From NCBI GenBank assembly GCA_946622835.1, contig CAMOQI010000065.1:1-6143 (forward strand): DNA of 6,143 bases, in the 5' to 3' direction. The notes beneath the pieces are model-generated. The model was not told the origin of the DNA and ran no database searches. It worked only from the letters and a program-made list of their open reading frames with translations. The position numbers and the translations under genes are program-made. The DNA is from an uncultured Candidatus Melainabacteria bacterium (lineage in GTDB: Bacteria > Cyanobacteriota > Vampirovibrionia > Gastranaerophilales > Gastranaerophilaceae). Positions 1 through 5,359 of the stretch are shown piece after piece. Each line of letters starts with the position of its first letter. Position 1 is the first letter of the stretch.

Positions 1-249
1 CATACGAGTTTCTGCAGGTTTTGCAGTGATTGGTTTATCCGGGAATATTTTTATCCAAACGTTACCGCCACGTTTGATTTCACGAGTCATAGCACGACGT
101 GCTGCCTCGATTTGACGGCTGGTTATCCAACCTGGTTCTGTTGCTTGTATTGCATATTGGCCAAATTCAAGTTTTGTACCTCTTGTTTCGGTACCTTTCA
201 TTCTGCCTTTCATCATTTTGCGGTATTTTGTTTTCTTAGGCTGTAACAT
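1..249 (-). CDS. rplP: 50S ribosomal protein L16, N-terminal 83 codons (cut by window edge)
   Basis: L16 binds 23S rRNA near the A site and helps position the aminoacyl end of tRNA. Translating the minus strand from the ATG at 249 gives a protein opening MLQPKKTKYRKMMKGR, with the family block SRQIEAARRAMTREIKRGG around residues 44-62 and IFPDKPITAKPAETRM at the cut end. E. coli L16 is about 136 residues, so roughly the last third lies outside the window. An AGGAG ribosome binding site sits 9 nt before the start. The gene follows rpsC after 34 nt, as in the standard S10 operon. The frame is open up to the edge. The arginine before the last visible methionine matches the region that is hydroxylated in E. 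coli L16; whether it is modified here cannot be seen. Confidence 0.96.
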   Translation of the reverse strand, partial: MLQPKKTKYRKMMKGRMKGTETRGTKLEFGQYAIQATEPGWITSRQIEAARRAMTREIKRGGNVWIKIFPDKPITAKPAETRM

Positions 250-283
250 TATATTTGCTCCTATTATTTTATACCTTTATCTG

Positions 284-1012
284 TTACGCTTCTTGAGAAG
301 CTCTTGCACGACGAGGACGTCTTGCACCTTTATCTGCAGCGTCTTTGCCGCTTTTTAATTTGATATTTTGATCTGCCATTTCGCCGGGCATCAAGTTGCC
401 TTTGAAAATCCAAACCTTAACACCGATTTTACCCATAATTGTATCTGCTTCGGTAAACCCGTAATCAACGTCTGCTCTAAGTGTTTGAAGAGGAATTCTT
501 CCTTCTTTTGCCCACTCCGAACGAGCAATTTCAGCACCGCCCAAACGTCCTGATACCATTACTTTAATACCTTGAACGCCTGATCTCATAGTTCTTTGCA
601 TTGCTTGTTTCATTGCTCTTCTAAATGCGATACGCTTTTCAAGTTGTTGTGCAATTGATTCAGCTACCAATTGAGCATCCGCATCTATTCTTGCAACTTC
701 AACTACGTTAATAATTACCGGTTTGCCGATATGTTTTGTTACATCTTGACGAAGTTCATCAATACCTTGACCGCCGCGTCCTACTACAATACCGGGTTTT
801 GCTGTTACAACAGTTATTGTGGTATTTTGAGCTTTTCTTGCTATCAAAATTCTTGAAACACCTGCTGCATACAGTTTTTTCTTAACAAATTTTCTGATTT
901 TTGCATCTTCTGCTACAAATTCTGCGTAGTCTCTAACCTTCGCAAACCATGTGCTTGCCCAAGGTTGAATAATTCCTACTCTAAATCCGGTTGGATGTGT
1001 TTTTTGTCCCAT
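284..1012 (-). CDS. rpsC: 30S ribosomal protein S3
   Basis: S3 is part of the 30S head; it lines the mRNA entry channel and contributes to helicase activity there. The 242-residue product has the usual MGQKTHPTGFR opening and a type II KH domain whose GXXG loop reads GRGG at residues 78-81. The C-terminal S3 domain follows, with VSGRLGGAEIARSEW at about 153-167 and GVKVWIFKG at about 197-205. A lysine/arginine-rich tail of about 25 residues ends the protein. E. coli S3 is 233 residues, so the length is normal. The VVGRGGQGI and NVVEVARIDADA segments resemble cyanobacterial S3. The start is 15 nt after the rplV stop, with an AAAGG binding site lying in that short gap, so translational coupling is likely. 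The stop is TAA. Confidence 0.98.
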   Translation of the reverse strand: MGQKTHPTGFRVGIIQPWASTWFAKVRDYAEFVAEDAKIRKFVKKKLYAAGVSRILIARKAQNTTITVVTAKPGIVVGRGGQGIDELRQDVTKHIGKPVIINVVEVARIDADAQLVAESIAQQLEKRIAFRRAMKQAMQRTMRSGVQGIKVMVSGRLGGAEIARSEWAKEGRIPLQTLRADVDYGFTEADTIMGKIGVKVWIFKGNLMPGEMADQNIKLKSGKDAADKGARRPRRARASQEA

Positions 1013-1027
1013 TTTATTTTACCTTTT

Positions 1028-1366
1028 CTATTTTGTTGAATCACTAACTACTAATGTAAGGTGCGATGTACGTTTCAATCTTGAATACATACGACCTTGC
1101 GCTCTTGTTTTTGCACGTTTGTAAGTTGTGCTTTCATCAGCAAAAATTTGTGAAATCTTTAATGATTCTGCACCTACGCCGTATTTCTCACGAGCATTCG
1201 CAACTGCAGCTTTCAAATTCTTTTCAACTACTCTTGCTGCAAAATAAGGCATAAAACGTAACATATCTTGAGCTTCAACAACAGCTTTTCCTCTAACTTC
1301 GTTTATTACTCTGCGAAGTTTTCTTGCTGTCATTTTTATGTCTGTTTGTTTTGCTTTTGCTTCCAT
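1028..1366 (-). CDS. rplV: 50S ribosomal protein L22
   Basis: L22 binds 23S rRNA early in assembly, and its long beta-hairpin lines the polypeptide exit tunnel beside L4. The 112-residue product matches the family length (110 in E. coli). The core KMTARKLRRVINEVRGK is near residues 11-27 and the KNLKAAVANARE helix near 49-60. The tunnel hairpin runs about 83-103 and ends in KRTSHLTLVV. Changes in this hairpin are known to cause macrolide resistance in other bacteria, but nothing here looks mutant. An AAAGGA binding site precedes the ATG. The gene lies 48 nt after rpsS and 15 nt before rpsC. The stop is TAG. Confidence 0.97.
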   Translation of the reverse strand: MEAKAKQTDIKMTARKLRRVINEVRGKAVVEAQDMLRFMPYFAARVVEKNLKAAVANAREKYGVGAESLKISQIFADESTTYKRAKTRAQGRMYSRLKRTSHLTLVVSDSTK

Positions 1367-1414
1367 TTTTTCAATCCTTTTAATTTAAGTATTAAATTCT
1401 ATTTTGGCTTTAAC

Positions 1415-1693
1415 TTAGCCTCTTTTTGCTTTGTCTGCACCTGCATGACCTTTGAATAATCTTGTCGGTGCGAATTCACCCAATTTATGTCCGACCATTT
1501 GTTCTGTTATATAAACGGGTACGTGAGTTTTTCCGTTGTGAACAGCGATTGTATGGTTTAACATATCAGGTACTATCATTGATGCTCTTGACCAAGTTTT
1601 GATTACTTTCTTTTCAGAATTAGCATTCATCTTGTCAATTTTCTTTTGTAGAGATTCTTCTACATATGCACCTTTTTTTAATGAACGTGACAT
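1415..1693 (-). CDS. rpsS: 30S ribosomal protein S19
   Basis: S19 forms a complex with S13 in the 30S head and contacts the A-site finger of 23S rRNA. The 92-residue product has the usual length and runs through the family without gaps: MSRSLKKGAYVEESL at the start, IKTWSRASMIVPDML at about 31-45, and the signature HTIAVHNGKTHVPVYITEQMVGHKLGEFAPTR at about 47-78. A strong AAGGAG binding site lies 7 nt before the ATG. The gene starts 32 nt after the rplB stop. The basic tail GHAGADKAKRG is ordinary for the family. The stop is TAA. Confidence 0.98.
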   Translation of the reverse strand: MSRSLKKGAYVEESLQKKIDKMNANSEKKVIKTWSRASMIVPDMLNHTIAVHNGKTHVPVYITEQMVGHKLGEFAPTRLFKGHAGADKAKRG

Positions 1694-1725
1694 TTATTTC
1701 TCCTTTTCGTTCTTTAAATTATTTC

Positions 1726-2553
1726 TTATCGAGTTCTTCTTCTGACGATTAGTTTATCAGAAGCTTTATTTTTCTTGCGAGTTTTGTAACCCAAAGCCGG
1801 TTTACCCCAAGGTGTTTTCGGGTGTCCGCCCGGACCTGTTTTACCTTCACCGCCACCGTGCGGGTGATCACATGGGTTCATTGTTACACCGCGAACTGTC
1901 GGCCTGATACCCATATAACGTTTTCTGCCGGCTTTACCGATTGATAAGTTTTTGAATTCGGAATTGCCTAATGCACCGATTGTTGCTAAGCATTCTTTTC
2001 TTATCATTCTCATTTCGCCGGAAGGAAGTTTAACTGTTACGTAATTTCCTTCTTTTGCCATTACTTGAGCGGAATTTCCTGCTGCTCTAACTAATAAGCC
2101 GCCTCTGCCGGGTATCATTTCAATATTATGAACGATTGAACCCAACGGAATCAATTCCAAAGGAATTGCATTACCTGTTTGAACAGGAGCTTCCGGTCCG
2201 GAAACGATTACATCACCTACATTCAAACCTTCCGGTGTCAAAATATATCTTTTTTCACCATCCGCATAGAAACAAAGTGAAATTCTTACGTTTCTGTTCG
2301 GGTCGTATTCAATAGTTTTTACTGTAGCCGGTATTCCGAACTTATCTCTTTTAAAATCAATTACACGGTACGCTTTTTTTACACCGCCGCCTTTGTGACG
2401 ACAGGTAATTCTACCGGTATTATTTCTTCCTGCTGTTTTTTTCAATGGTCTTAATAAAGATTTTTCAGGAGTTGTTGTGGTGATTTCTTGATAATCACTC
2501 TTTGTCATGCCTCTTTGTCCCGGAGACGTCGGATTAATTTTTCTGATAGCCAT
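1726..2553 (-). CDS. rplB: 50S ribosomal protein L2
   Basis: L2 is needed for subunit association and for peptidyl-transferase activity. The start is set at the ATG at 2553, giving MAIRKINPTSPGQRG and 275 residues, the family length. The frame stays open upstream to a GTG at 2649, but those 32 extra codons are basic, unlike L2, and lack a binding site, whereas AGGAGA stands 7 nt before 2553. Visible features are RNA-binding AGRNNTGRITCRHKGGG at about 41-57, IPGRGGLLVRAAG at about 147-159, and the histidine/glycine cluster NPCDHPHGGGEG at about 226-237, which approaches the peptidyl-transferase centre. The WGKPALGYKTRKKNK end resembles cyanobacterial and chloroplast L2. An unusually long 174-nt spacer separates it from rplW. 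Confidence 0.98.
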   Translation of the reverse strand: MAIRKINPTSPGQRGMTKSDYQEITTTTPEKSLLRPLKKTAGRNNTGRITCRHKGGGVKKAYRVIDFKRDKFGIPATVKTIEYDPNRNVRISLCFYADGEKRYILTPEGLNVGDVIVSGPEAPVQTGNAIPLELIPLGSIVHNIEMIPGRGGLLVRAAGNSAQVMAKEGNYVTVKLPSGEMRMIRKECLATIGALGNSEFKNLSIGKAGRKRYMGIRPTVRGVTMNPCDHPHGGGEGKTGPGGHPKTPWGKPALGYKTRKKNKASDKLIVRRRTR

Positions 2554-2566
2554 TTTATTTTCTCCT
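2554..2566 (-). promoter_or_regulatory. Ribosome binding site that fixes the rplB start
   Basis: The minus strand reads AGGAGA at 2566-2561, followed by 7 nt and the ATG at 2553. This is one of the best Shine-Dalgarno matches in the window. The alternative GTG start at 2649 has none. It therefore decides in favour of the 275-residue L2. Confidence 0.85.
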
Positions 2567-2727
2567 ACTACTTGGCTTTGTACTTTTCTTTGTTTTTCCG
2601 CCTGTGCAACCAAAGATTGCTTCGTTCGCTTCATTTTCATTTCACTCACAACGGCGGTGATATTATGTTACGTGCCTTGCTCGTCTTACTCATCGCAAGC
2701 CTACACCGGCACTTCACACCAGTTTAT
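2554..2727 (-). other. Expanded rplW-rplB spacer, no gene supported
   Basis: This 174-nt gap is several times longer than most gaps in the operon. On the minus strand it contains an imperfect inverted repeat built on GGCTTGC and GCAAGGC (about 2702-2675) and a K/R-rich open stretch leading into rplB. I find no convincing sigma-70 promoter, terminator U-tract or RNA gene. The plus strand stays open across it on two frames, which I read as chance. It may be a decayed insertion of an intergenic repeat; that is inference. Confidence 0.5.
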
Positions 2728-3021
2728 TTATACTCCGACAAATTCTATAGGATCGCCTTCAATTGTAACGATTGCCTTTTTAGAACTGTCAGTTCTACCG
2801 AATTTATATCCCATTCTTTTTTCGTGTGATGGCATATAAACCGTTCTTACTTTTTTAACTTTTCTTCCCGGAAAAGCTAATTCAACAGCTTTAGCAATTT
2901 CGATTTTGTTAGCATCTTTTCTTACTTCAAAAGTATACTGAGCACCTTCTGTTGCCGCTACTGATTTTTCTGTTATCAACGACTTTTTGATTACGTCGTA
3001 TAATTTTTCTTTGTTACTCAT
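2728..3021 (-). CDS. rplW: 50S ribosomal protein L23
   Basis: L23 sits at the exit of the polypeptide tunnel and is the docking point for trigger factor and the signal recognition particle. The 97-residue product matches the family (100 in E. coli). It shows DVIKKSLITEKS at about 9-20, YTFEVRKDANKIEIAKAVE at about 29-47, the FPGRKVKKVRTVYMP strand and loop at about 50-64, and the basic segment KRMGYKFGRTDSSKKAIVTI at about 68-87. The usual GDxIEF end is present as GDPIEFVGV. An AAAGGA binding site precedes the ATG, 31 nt after the rplD stop. The stop is TAA, followed by the long spacer before rplB. Confidence 0.97.
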   Translation of the reverse strand: MSNKEKLYDVIKKSLITEKSVAATEGAQYTFEVRKDANKIEIAKAVELAFPGRKVKKVRTVYMPSHEKRMGYKFGRTDSSKKAIVTIEGDPIEFVGV

Positions 3022-3052
3022 TTTTATTTTCCTTTATCTGATTGTGAAAATA

Positions 3053-3679
3053 CTATGAAAGTCTTTCTGTTATTTCTTTTACAGCAGCTTCGGTCATTAC
3101 AACAAAATCTGCTTCCAACAAATCTTTTACGTTCAAGTTTGTCGGTAATAAAAGTTTTACACTCGGAATATTTCTTGCTGAAAGTTCAAGATATTTGTTT
3201 TCTTCAGCTTTTGTATCAGCTATCACAAGAACTTTGCCGCTAACTTTTAAAGATTTTAAACAAGCTGCCATTAATTTTGTTTTTGGAGCTTCAATTGTTG
3301 AAAAATCTTTAACAAAAACCATTTGAGAAGATTTAGCGGATAATGCTGATCTCAAAGCTAATTGTCTTGCTTTTTGAGGCATGCTAAATGCATAACTTCT
3401 TGGTTTTGGTCCAAAAATCACGCCGCCGCCTGCAAACAATGGTGAACGTAAAGAACCTGCTCTTGCACGGCCTGTTCCTTTTTGTTTCCATGGTTTTCTT
3501 CCGCCGCCTGCTACTTCAGCTCTTGTTTTTGTACAAGCTGAACCTTGACGCGCATTATTTAATTGTCTTCTCAATGCCAAATGCATTACGTGAATATTTG
3601 GTTCAACACCGAATACTTTTTTATCAAGTGTGATTTCACCTAATATTTCACCTGTTGTACTTAAAATTTCTTTTGCCAT
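3053..3679 (-). CDS. rplD: 50S ribosomal protein L4
   Basis: L4 is an early-assembling 23S rRNA binder whose extended loop lines the exit tunnel opposite L22. The 208-residue product (201 in E. coli) carries the tunnel loop at about 51-95. It begins KTRAEVAGGGRKPWKQKG, continues TGRARAGSLRSP and ends GGGVIFGPKPR. A C-terminal Rossmann-like part follows with KVLVIADTK and FVVMTEAAVKEI. In E. coli and relatives L4 also represses its own operon by binding the S10 leader; the sequence here does not show whether this lineage does so. An AAAGGAAA binding site precedes the ATG. The 129-nt gap to rplC contains a weak promoter-like pair and a tandem repeat, so rplD and the genes after it may get extra transcription. 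The stop is TAG. Confidence 0.98.
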   Translation of the reverse strand: MAKEILSTTGEILGEITLDKKVFGVEPNIHVMHLALRRQLNNARQGSACTKTRAEVAGGGRKPWKQKGTGRARAGSLRSPLFAGGGVIFGPKPRSYAFSMPQKARQLALRSALSAKSSQMVFVKDFSTIEAPKTKLMAACLKSLKVSGKVLVIADTKAEENKYLELSARNIPSVKLLLPTNLNVKDLLEADFVVMTEAAVKEITERLS

Positions 3680-3725
3680 TTTTCTGTTTCCTTTTGCTTT
3701 CCGTCTACCCCTTTCCCTTTCGGGT

Positions 3726-3755
3726 TTTATATGGCAGAAGCGGGTTATTTGTAAG
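3726..3755 (-). promoter_or_regulatory. Weak internal promoter candidate before rplD
   Basis: The minus strand has TATAAA at 3731-3726, with CTTACA 18 nt upstream (3755-3750; TTACAA if a 17-nt spacer is used). The -10 matches consensus at five of six positions and the -35 at four of six. A start near 3719 would give a leader of about 40 nt. AT-rich spacers produce such pairs by chance, so this is only a candidate. Confidence 0.3.
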
Positions 3756-3791
3756 TATTTAAGACGTTAAGACGATAAGTCGTTAAGTCCT
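3752..3791. repeat. 8-bp tandem repeat, five copies starting TAAG
   Basis: On the plus strand five consecutive 8-nt units begin with TAAG: TAAGTATT, TAAGACGT, TAAGACGA, TAAGTCGT and TAAGTCCT. They lie wholly in the rplC-rplD spacer and overlap the -35 box of the weak promoter candidate. The units are degenerate after the TAAG, so this is an old or constrained repeat rather than a fresh slippage product. Confidence 0.7.
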
Positions 3792-3808
3792 TTACATTTT
3801 ATATCTGA

Positions 3809-4444
3809 CTAATTCCATTTTGTTCTTGTCGGTACGATTGTTACCAATCTGCCTTCACAACCCGGAACCGATCCTTTTACCAATACCAAACCTTTACCTG
3901 CATCTACTTTAACAAGTTTTAATTTAGTAATTGTAACTCTTTCGTTACCCATGTTACCAGCCATTCTTTTGCCTTTGATAACACGTGAAGGAGTTGTACC
4001 TGCACCGATTGAACCCGGTTCTCTGTGGTTTTTAGAACCGTGAGCCATAGGTCCTCTTCCGAAGTTCCATCTTTTGACAGTACCTTGGAAACCTTTACCT
4101 ATTGATTTTCCTGTAACATCTACTTTTTCTACATTATCTAATACAGAAAGTTCAACCTTGTCACCTACTTTGTAGTCTTGCGGGTTGTCTACTCTGAATT
4201 CTTGTAAATGTCTGTAATTTGATAAGCTGTTTTTCTTGAAATGACCGATTTGAGCCTTAGTCAAGTGTTTTTCTTTTGCCGCAACAGTACCGACTTGAAT
4301 AGCGTTATATCCGTCTGTTTCAACGGTTTTTACCTGAGTAACAACTGTTTCATCAACTTTGATAACTGTTACGGGAACAGCCAAACCTTGTTCATCAAAG
4401 ATCTGAGTCATTCCGACTTTTTTACCTATTACACCTAGTGTCAT
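3809..4444 (-). CDS. rplC: 50S ribosomal protein L3
   Basis: L3 is one of the two initiator proteins of 50S assembly, and its loop reaches the peptidyl-transferase centre. The 211-residue product (209 in E. coli) opens MTLGVIGKKVGMTQIFDEQG. It carries the family signature from GKGFQGTVKRWNF (about 116-128) through GPMAHGSKNHREPGSIG (about 131-147), then KGKRMAGNMGNERVTI. At the place of the glutamine methylated by PrmB in E. coli (before TP) it has threonine at residue 150; serine or threonine is common there outside proteobacteria. An AAAGG binding site lies before the ATG. A 287-nt spacer separates it from rpsJ, so it may be partly transcribed on its own. The stop is TAG. Confidence 0.98.
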   Translation of the reverse strand: MTLGVIGKKVGMTQIFDEQGLAVPVTVIKVDETVVTQVKTVETDGYNAIQVGTVAAKEKHLTKAQIGHFKKNSLSNYRHLQEFRVDNPQDYKVGDKVELSVLDNVEKVDVTGKSIGKGFQGTVKRWNFGRGPMAHGSKNHREPGSIGAGTTPSRVIKGKRMAGNMGNERVTITKLKLVKVDAGKGLVLVKGSVPGCEGRLVTIVPTRTKWN

Positions 4445-4731
4445 AATTTTTACCTTTCTGTGCTCATCCTACTTGGTGCGGACTTGACCCGCCTCTTGAA
4501 TTTTTACTATGCCTCGCTTGTGTATTTGCATAACTTGCTGCGCATTACTTTTAAATTCGTTTTTCGGAATTGCATCCTTTCGCTTGTGAGCGCTACTATC
4601 ACTTTACCAACTGGGACTTTCACCCCTCCGGTTTGTCGGTATCAAAGGTTTTACCTTATATTTACCCCCGGTCGTAGATCACATTATATGCATAATGCTT
4701 ATTTAATTTTCATTCGACAGAATTGTTGCAA
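4445..4731 (-). other. Expanded rpsJ-rplC spacer with hairpins; possible rplC leader
   Basis: This gap is 287 nt, the longest in the operon. Read as minus-strand RNA it can form several short hairpins: AAGGU/ACCUU with a 3-nt loop (4657-4645) inside an outer GGUA/UACC pair, GGGG/UCCC around a GAAA-containing loop (about 4627-4614), CGCU/AGCG (4592-4581), AAUUC/GAAUU (4571-4554), and GCGG/CCGC close to the rplC start. None is followed by a U-tract, so it does not look like a terminator. Its length and hairpin density fit either a structured leader or a decayed repeat insertion. I recognise no known RNA family. A 22-codon frame at 4575-4507 has no proper binding site. Confidence 0.45.
4682..4712 (-). 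promoter_or_regulatory. Promoter-like TATAAT inside a palindrome before rplC
   Basis: The minus strand carries a perfect TATAAT at 4688-4683. The best -35 at 18 nt is TGAAAA (4712-4707), only three of six. The -10 lies in an inverted repeat, CATTAT and ATAATG around GCAT (4697-4682), which could be an operator or chance in AT-rich DNA. A start near 4676 would give rplC a leader of about 230 nt. Confidence 0.32.
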
Positions 4732-5049
4732 TTATCTTGCTTCAATATCAACGCCTGCCGGCAAATCTAATCTACGCAACTCTTCCATAGTGGCTTGAGT
4801 CGGTTCGTATATATCAATAATACGTTTGTGAGTTCTCATTTCAAAATGTTCACGGGATTTTTTATCAACGTGAGGTGAACGTAAAACGCAATATATACGT
4901 CTTTTTGTAGGTAAAGGAATAGGTCCTGCCACTTTTGCATCTGTTCTTTTTGCTGTTTCTACTATTTTTTCAGCAGATACATCGATCAATTTGTAATCAT
5001 AAGCTTTTAAACAAACTCTGATTCTGTTTTTCTTTGTAGTGGTTGCCAT
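4732..5049 (-). CDS. rpsJ: 30S ribosomal protein S10 (NusE)
   Basis: S10 belongs to the 30S head and, as NusE, pairs with NusB in transcription antitermination. The 105-residue product (103 in E. coli) has the family core GPIPLPTKRRIYCVLR at about 42-57, followed by SPHVDKKSREHFEMRTHKR at about 58-76. It ends with DLPAGVDIEAR. The YCVLRSPHVDK form and the PAGVDIE end resemble cyanobacterial S10 rather than the proteobacterial type. An AAAGGAAA binding site precedes the ATG at 5049. It is the first gene of the operon, behind a near-consensus promoter and a leader of about 106 nt. In most cyanobacteria rpsJ sits with tufA in the str operon, so its place before rplC here is notable for that lineage. 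The stop is TAA. Confidence 0.98.
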   Translation of the reverse strand: MATTTKKNRIRVCLKAYDYKLIDVSAEKIVETAKRTDAKVAGPIPLPTKRRIYCVLRSPHVDKKSREHFEMRTHKRIIDIYEPTQATMEELRRLDLPAGVDIEAR

Positions 5050-5083
5050 TTGCTTTCCTTTTTCTTTCTAATGTACTACATCG

Positions 5084-5159
5084 CACAAAAGTCCCGAAAA
5101 ACCTTTGTGTCTCGCTCAAATTGCTATTCTAATATTTCGGACAATACTTTTGAGCACAA
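5084..5159 (-). promoter_or_regulatory. rpsJ 5' leader with alternative hairpins
   Basis: The leader from about 5155 to 5050 can fold in two ways as minus-strand RNA. GCUCAAA (5155-5149), at the very 5' end, pairs with UUUGAGC (5120-5114), a 7-bp stem closing a 28-nt loop. Next, CACAAAG (5109-5103) can pair with CUUUUGUG (5091-5084), leaving one bulged U. The same CACAA could instead extend the first stem if transcription starts a few nt earlier (UUGUG at 5159-5155). No U-tract follows, so a transcription terminator is unlikely; control of translation or mRNA stability is possible. This is read by eye and not folded computationally. Confidence 0.45.
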
Positions 5160-5161
5160 TA

Positions 5162-5190
5162 ATCGTATGACAAACAAAATCCGCTGTCAA
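5162..5190 (-). promoter_or_regulatory. rpsJ: Main sigma-70 promoter of the rpsJ operon
   Basis: The minus strand has a perfect TTGACA (5190-5185), a 17-nt spacer and TACGAT (5167-5162), which is five of six against TATAAT. The predicted start is near 5155, about 106 nt before the rpsJ ATG. It is the strongest promoter in the window and stands where a ribosomal-protein operon needs one, between the upstream gene's palindromes and rpsJ. Confidence 0.82.
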
Positions 5191-5226
5191 CAACGGATTT
5201 ACATGAATGTAACTTTTTATTAAGCA

Positions 5227-5256
5227 AAGGCGGGCAAGTTTGAACTTGCCCGCCTT
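5227..5256. terminator. 14-bp perfect hairpin, terminator-like
   Basis: Arms AAGGCGGGCAAGTT and its exact complement enclose a 2-nt loop. On the plus strand the stem is followed after a few nt by a T-rich run (5261-5281), as in a rho-independent terminator, but no plus-strand gene precedes it. On the minus strand, the direction of all genes here, only CCTTTGCTT follows, a weak U-tract. It may end transcription from the unknown gene, act in both directions, or simply be a member of the dispersed palindrome family. Confidence 0.5.
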
Positions 5257-5300
5257 AGTCTGTTTTTTCTGTTTTGTTTTTCTTACATTTCATTCTATTT

Positions 5301-5329
5301 TTGTTGGGCTGGAAAGCCCAACCTACATA
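5301..5329. repeat. Dispersed palindromic repeat, copy 1
   Basis: An 8-bp perfect stem, GTTGGGCT and AGCCCAAC around GGAA (5303-5322), followed by CTACATA. A second copy in the same orientation lies at 6024-6052 and differs at one base of 29. The two copies flank the unknown gene. Confidence 0.85.
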
Positions 5330-5333
5330 TTTT

Positions 5334-5353
5334 GGTGGGGTAGGTACCCCACC
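5334..5353. repeat. Palindrome with 9-bp arms after the unknown gene
   Basis: Arms GGTGGGGTA and TACCCCACC around GG, six nt beyond the stop codon of the unknown gene, followed by TTACAA on the plus strand. It could serve as the 3' hairpin of that gene's mRNA, but no U-tract follows on the minus strand. It shares its design with the neighbouring palindromes: G-rich left arm, C-rich right arm, then a TACA-like tail. Confidence 0.7.
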
Positions 5354-5359
5354 TTACAA

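Noticed and set aside
2554..2649. GTG at 2649 as the start of L2
   Set aside because: No binding site, 32 residues longer than the family, and the added residues do not resemble L2. The ATG at 2553 has AGGAGA at 7 nt.
2488..2839. Two overlapping plus-strand frames of 110-113 codons across the rplW-rplB spacer
   Set aside because: Both are largely antisense to rplB and rplW and have no binding site or recognisable product.
4507..4575. A 22-codon frame (MQFRKTNLKV...) before rplC as a leader peptide
   Set aside because: The only AAAGG abuts the ATG directly, too close to work, and no terminator or attenuator pair follows.
4605..4670. Group II intron or other ribozyme remnant, from the minus-strand word GGGGTGAAAGTCCC
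   Set aside because: One short look-alike word; no domain V, no boundary motifs and no reverse transcriptase nearby.
4460..4798. Plus-strand 112-codon open frame over the rpsJ-rplC spacer
   Set aside because: It runs antisense into the end of rpsJ, lacks a binding site and has the composition of a shadow frame.
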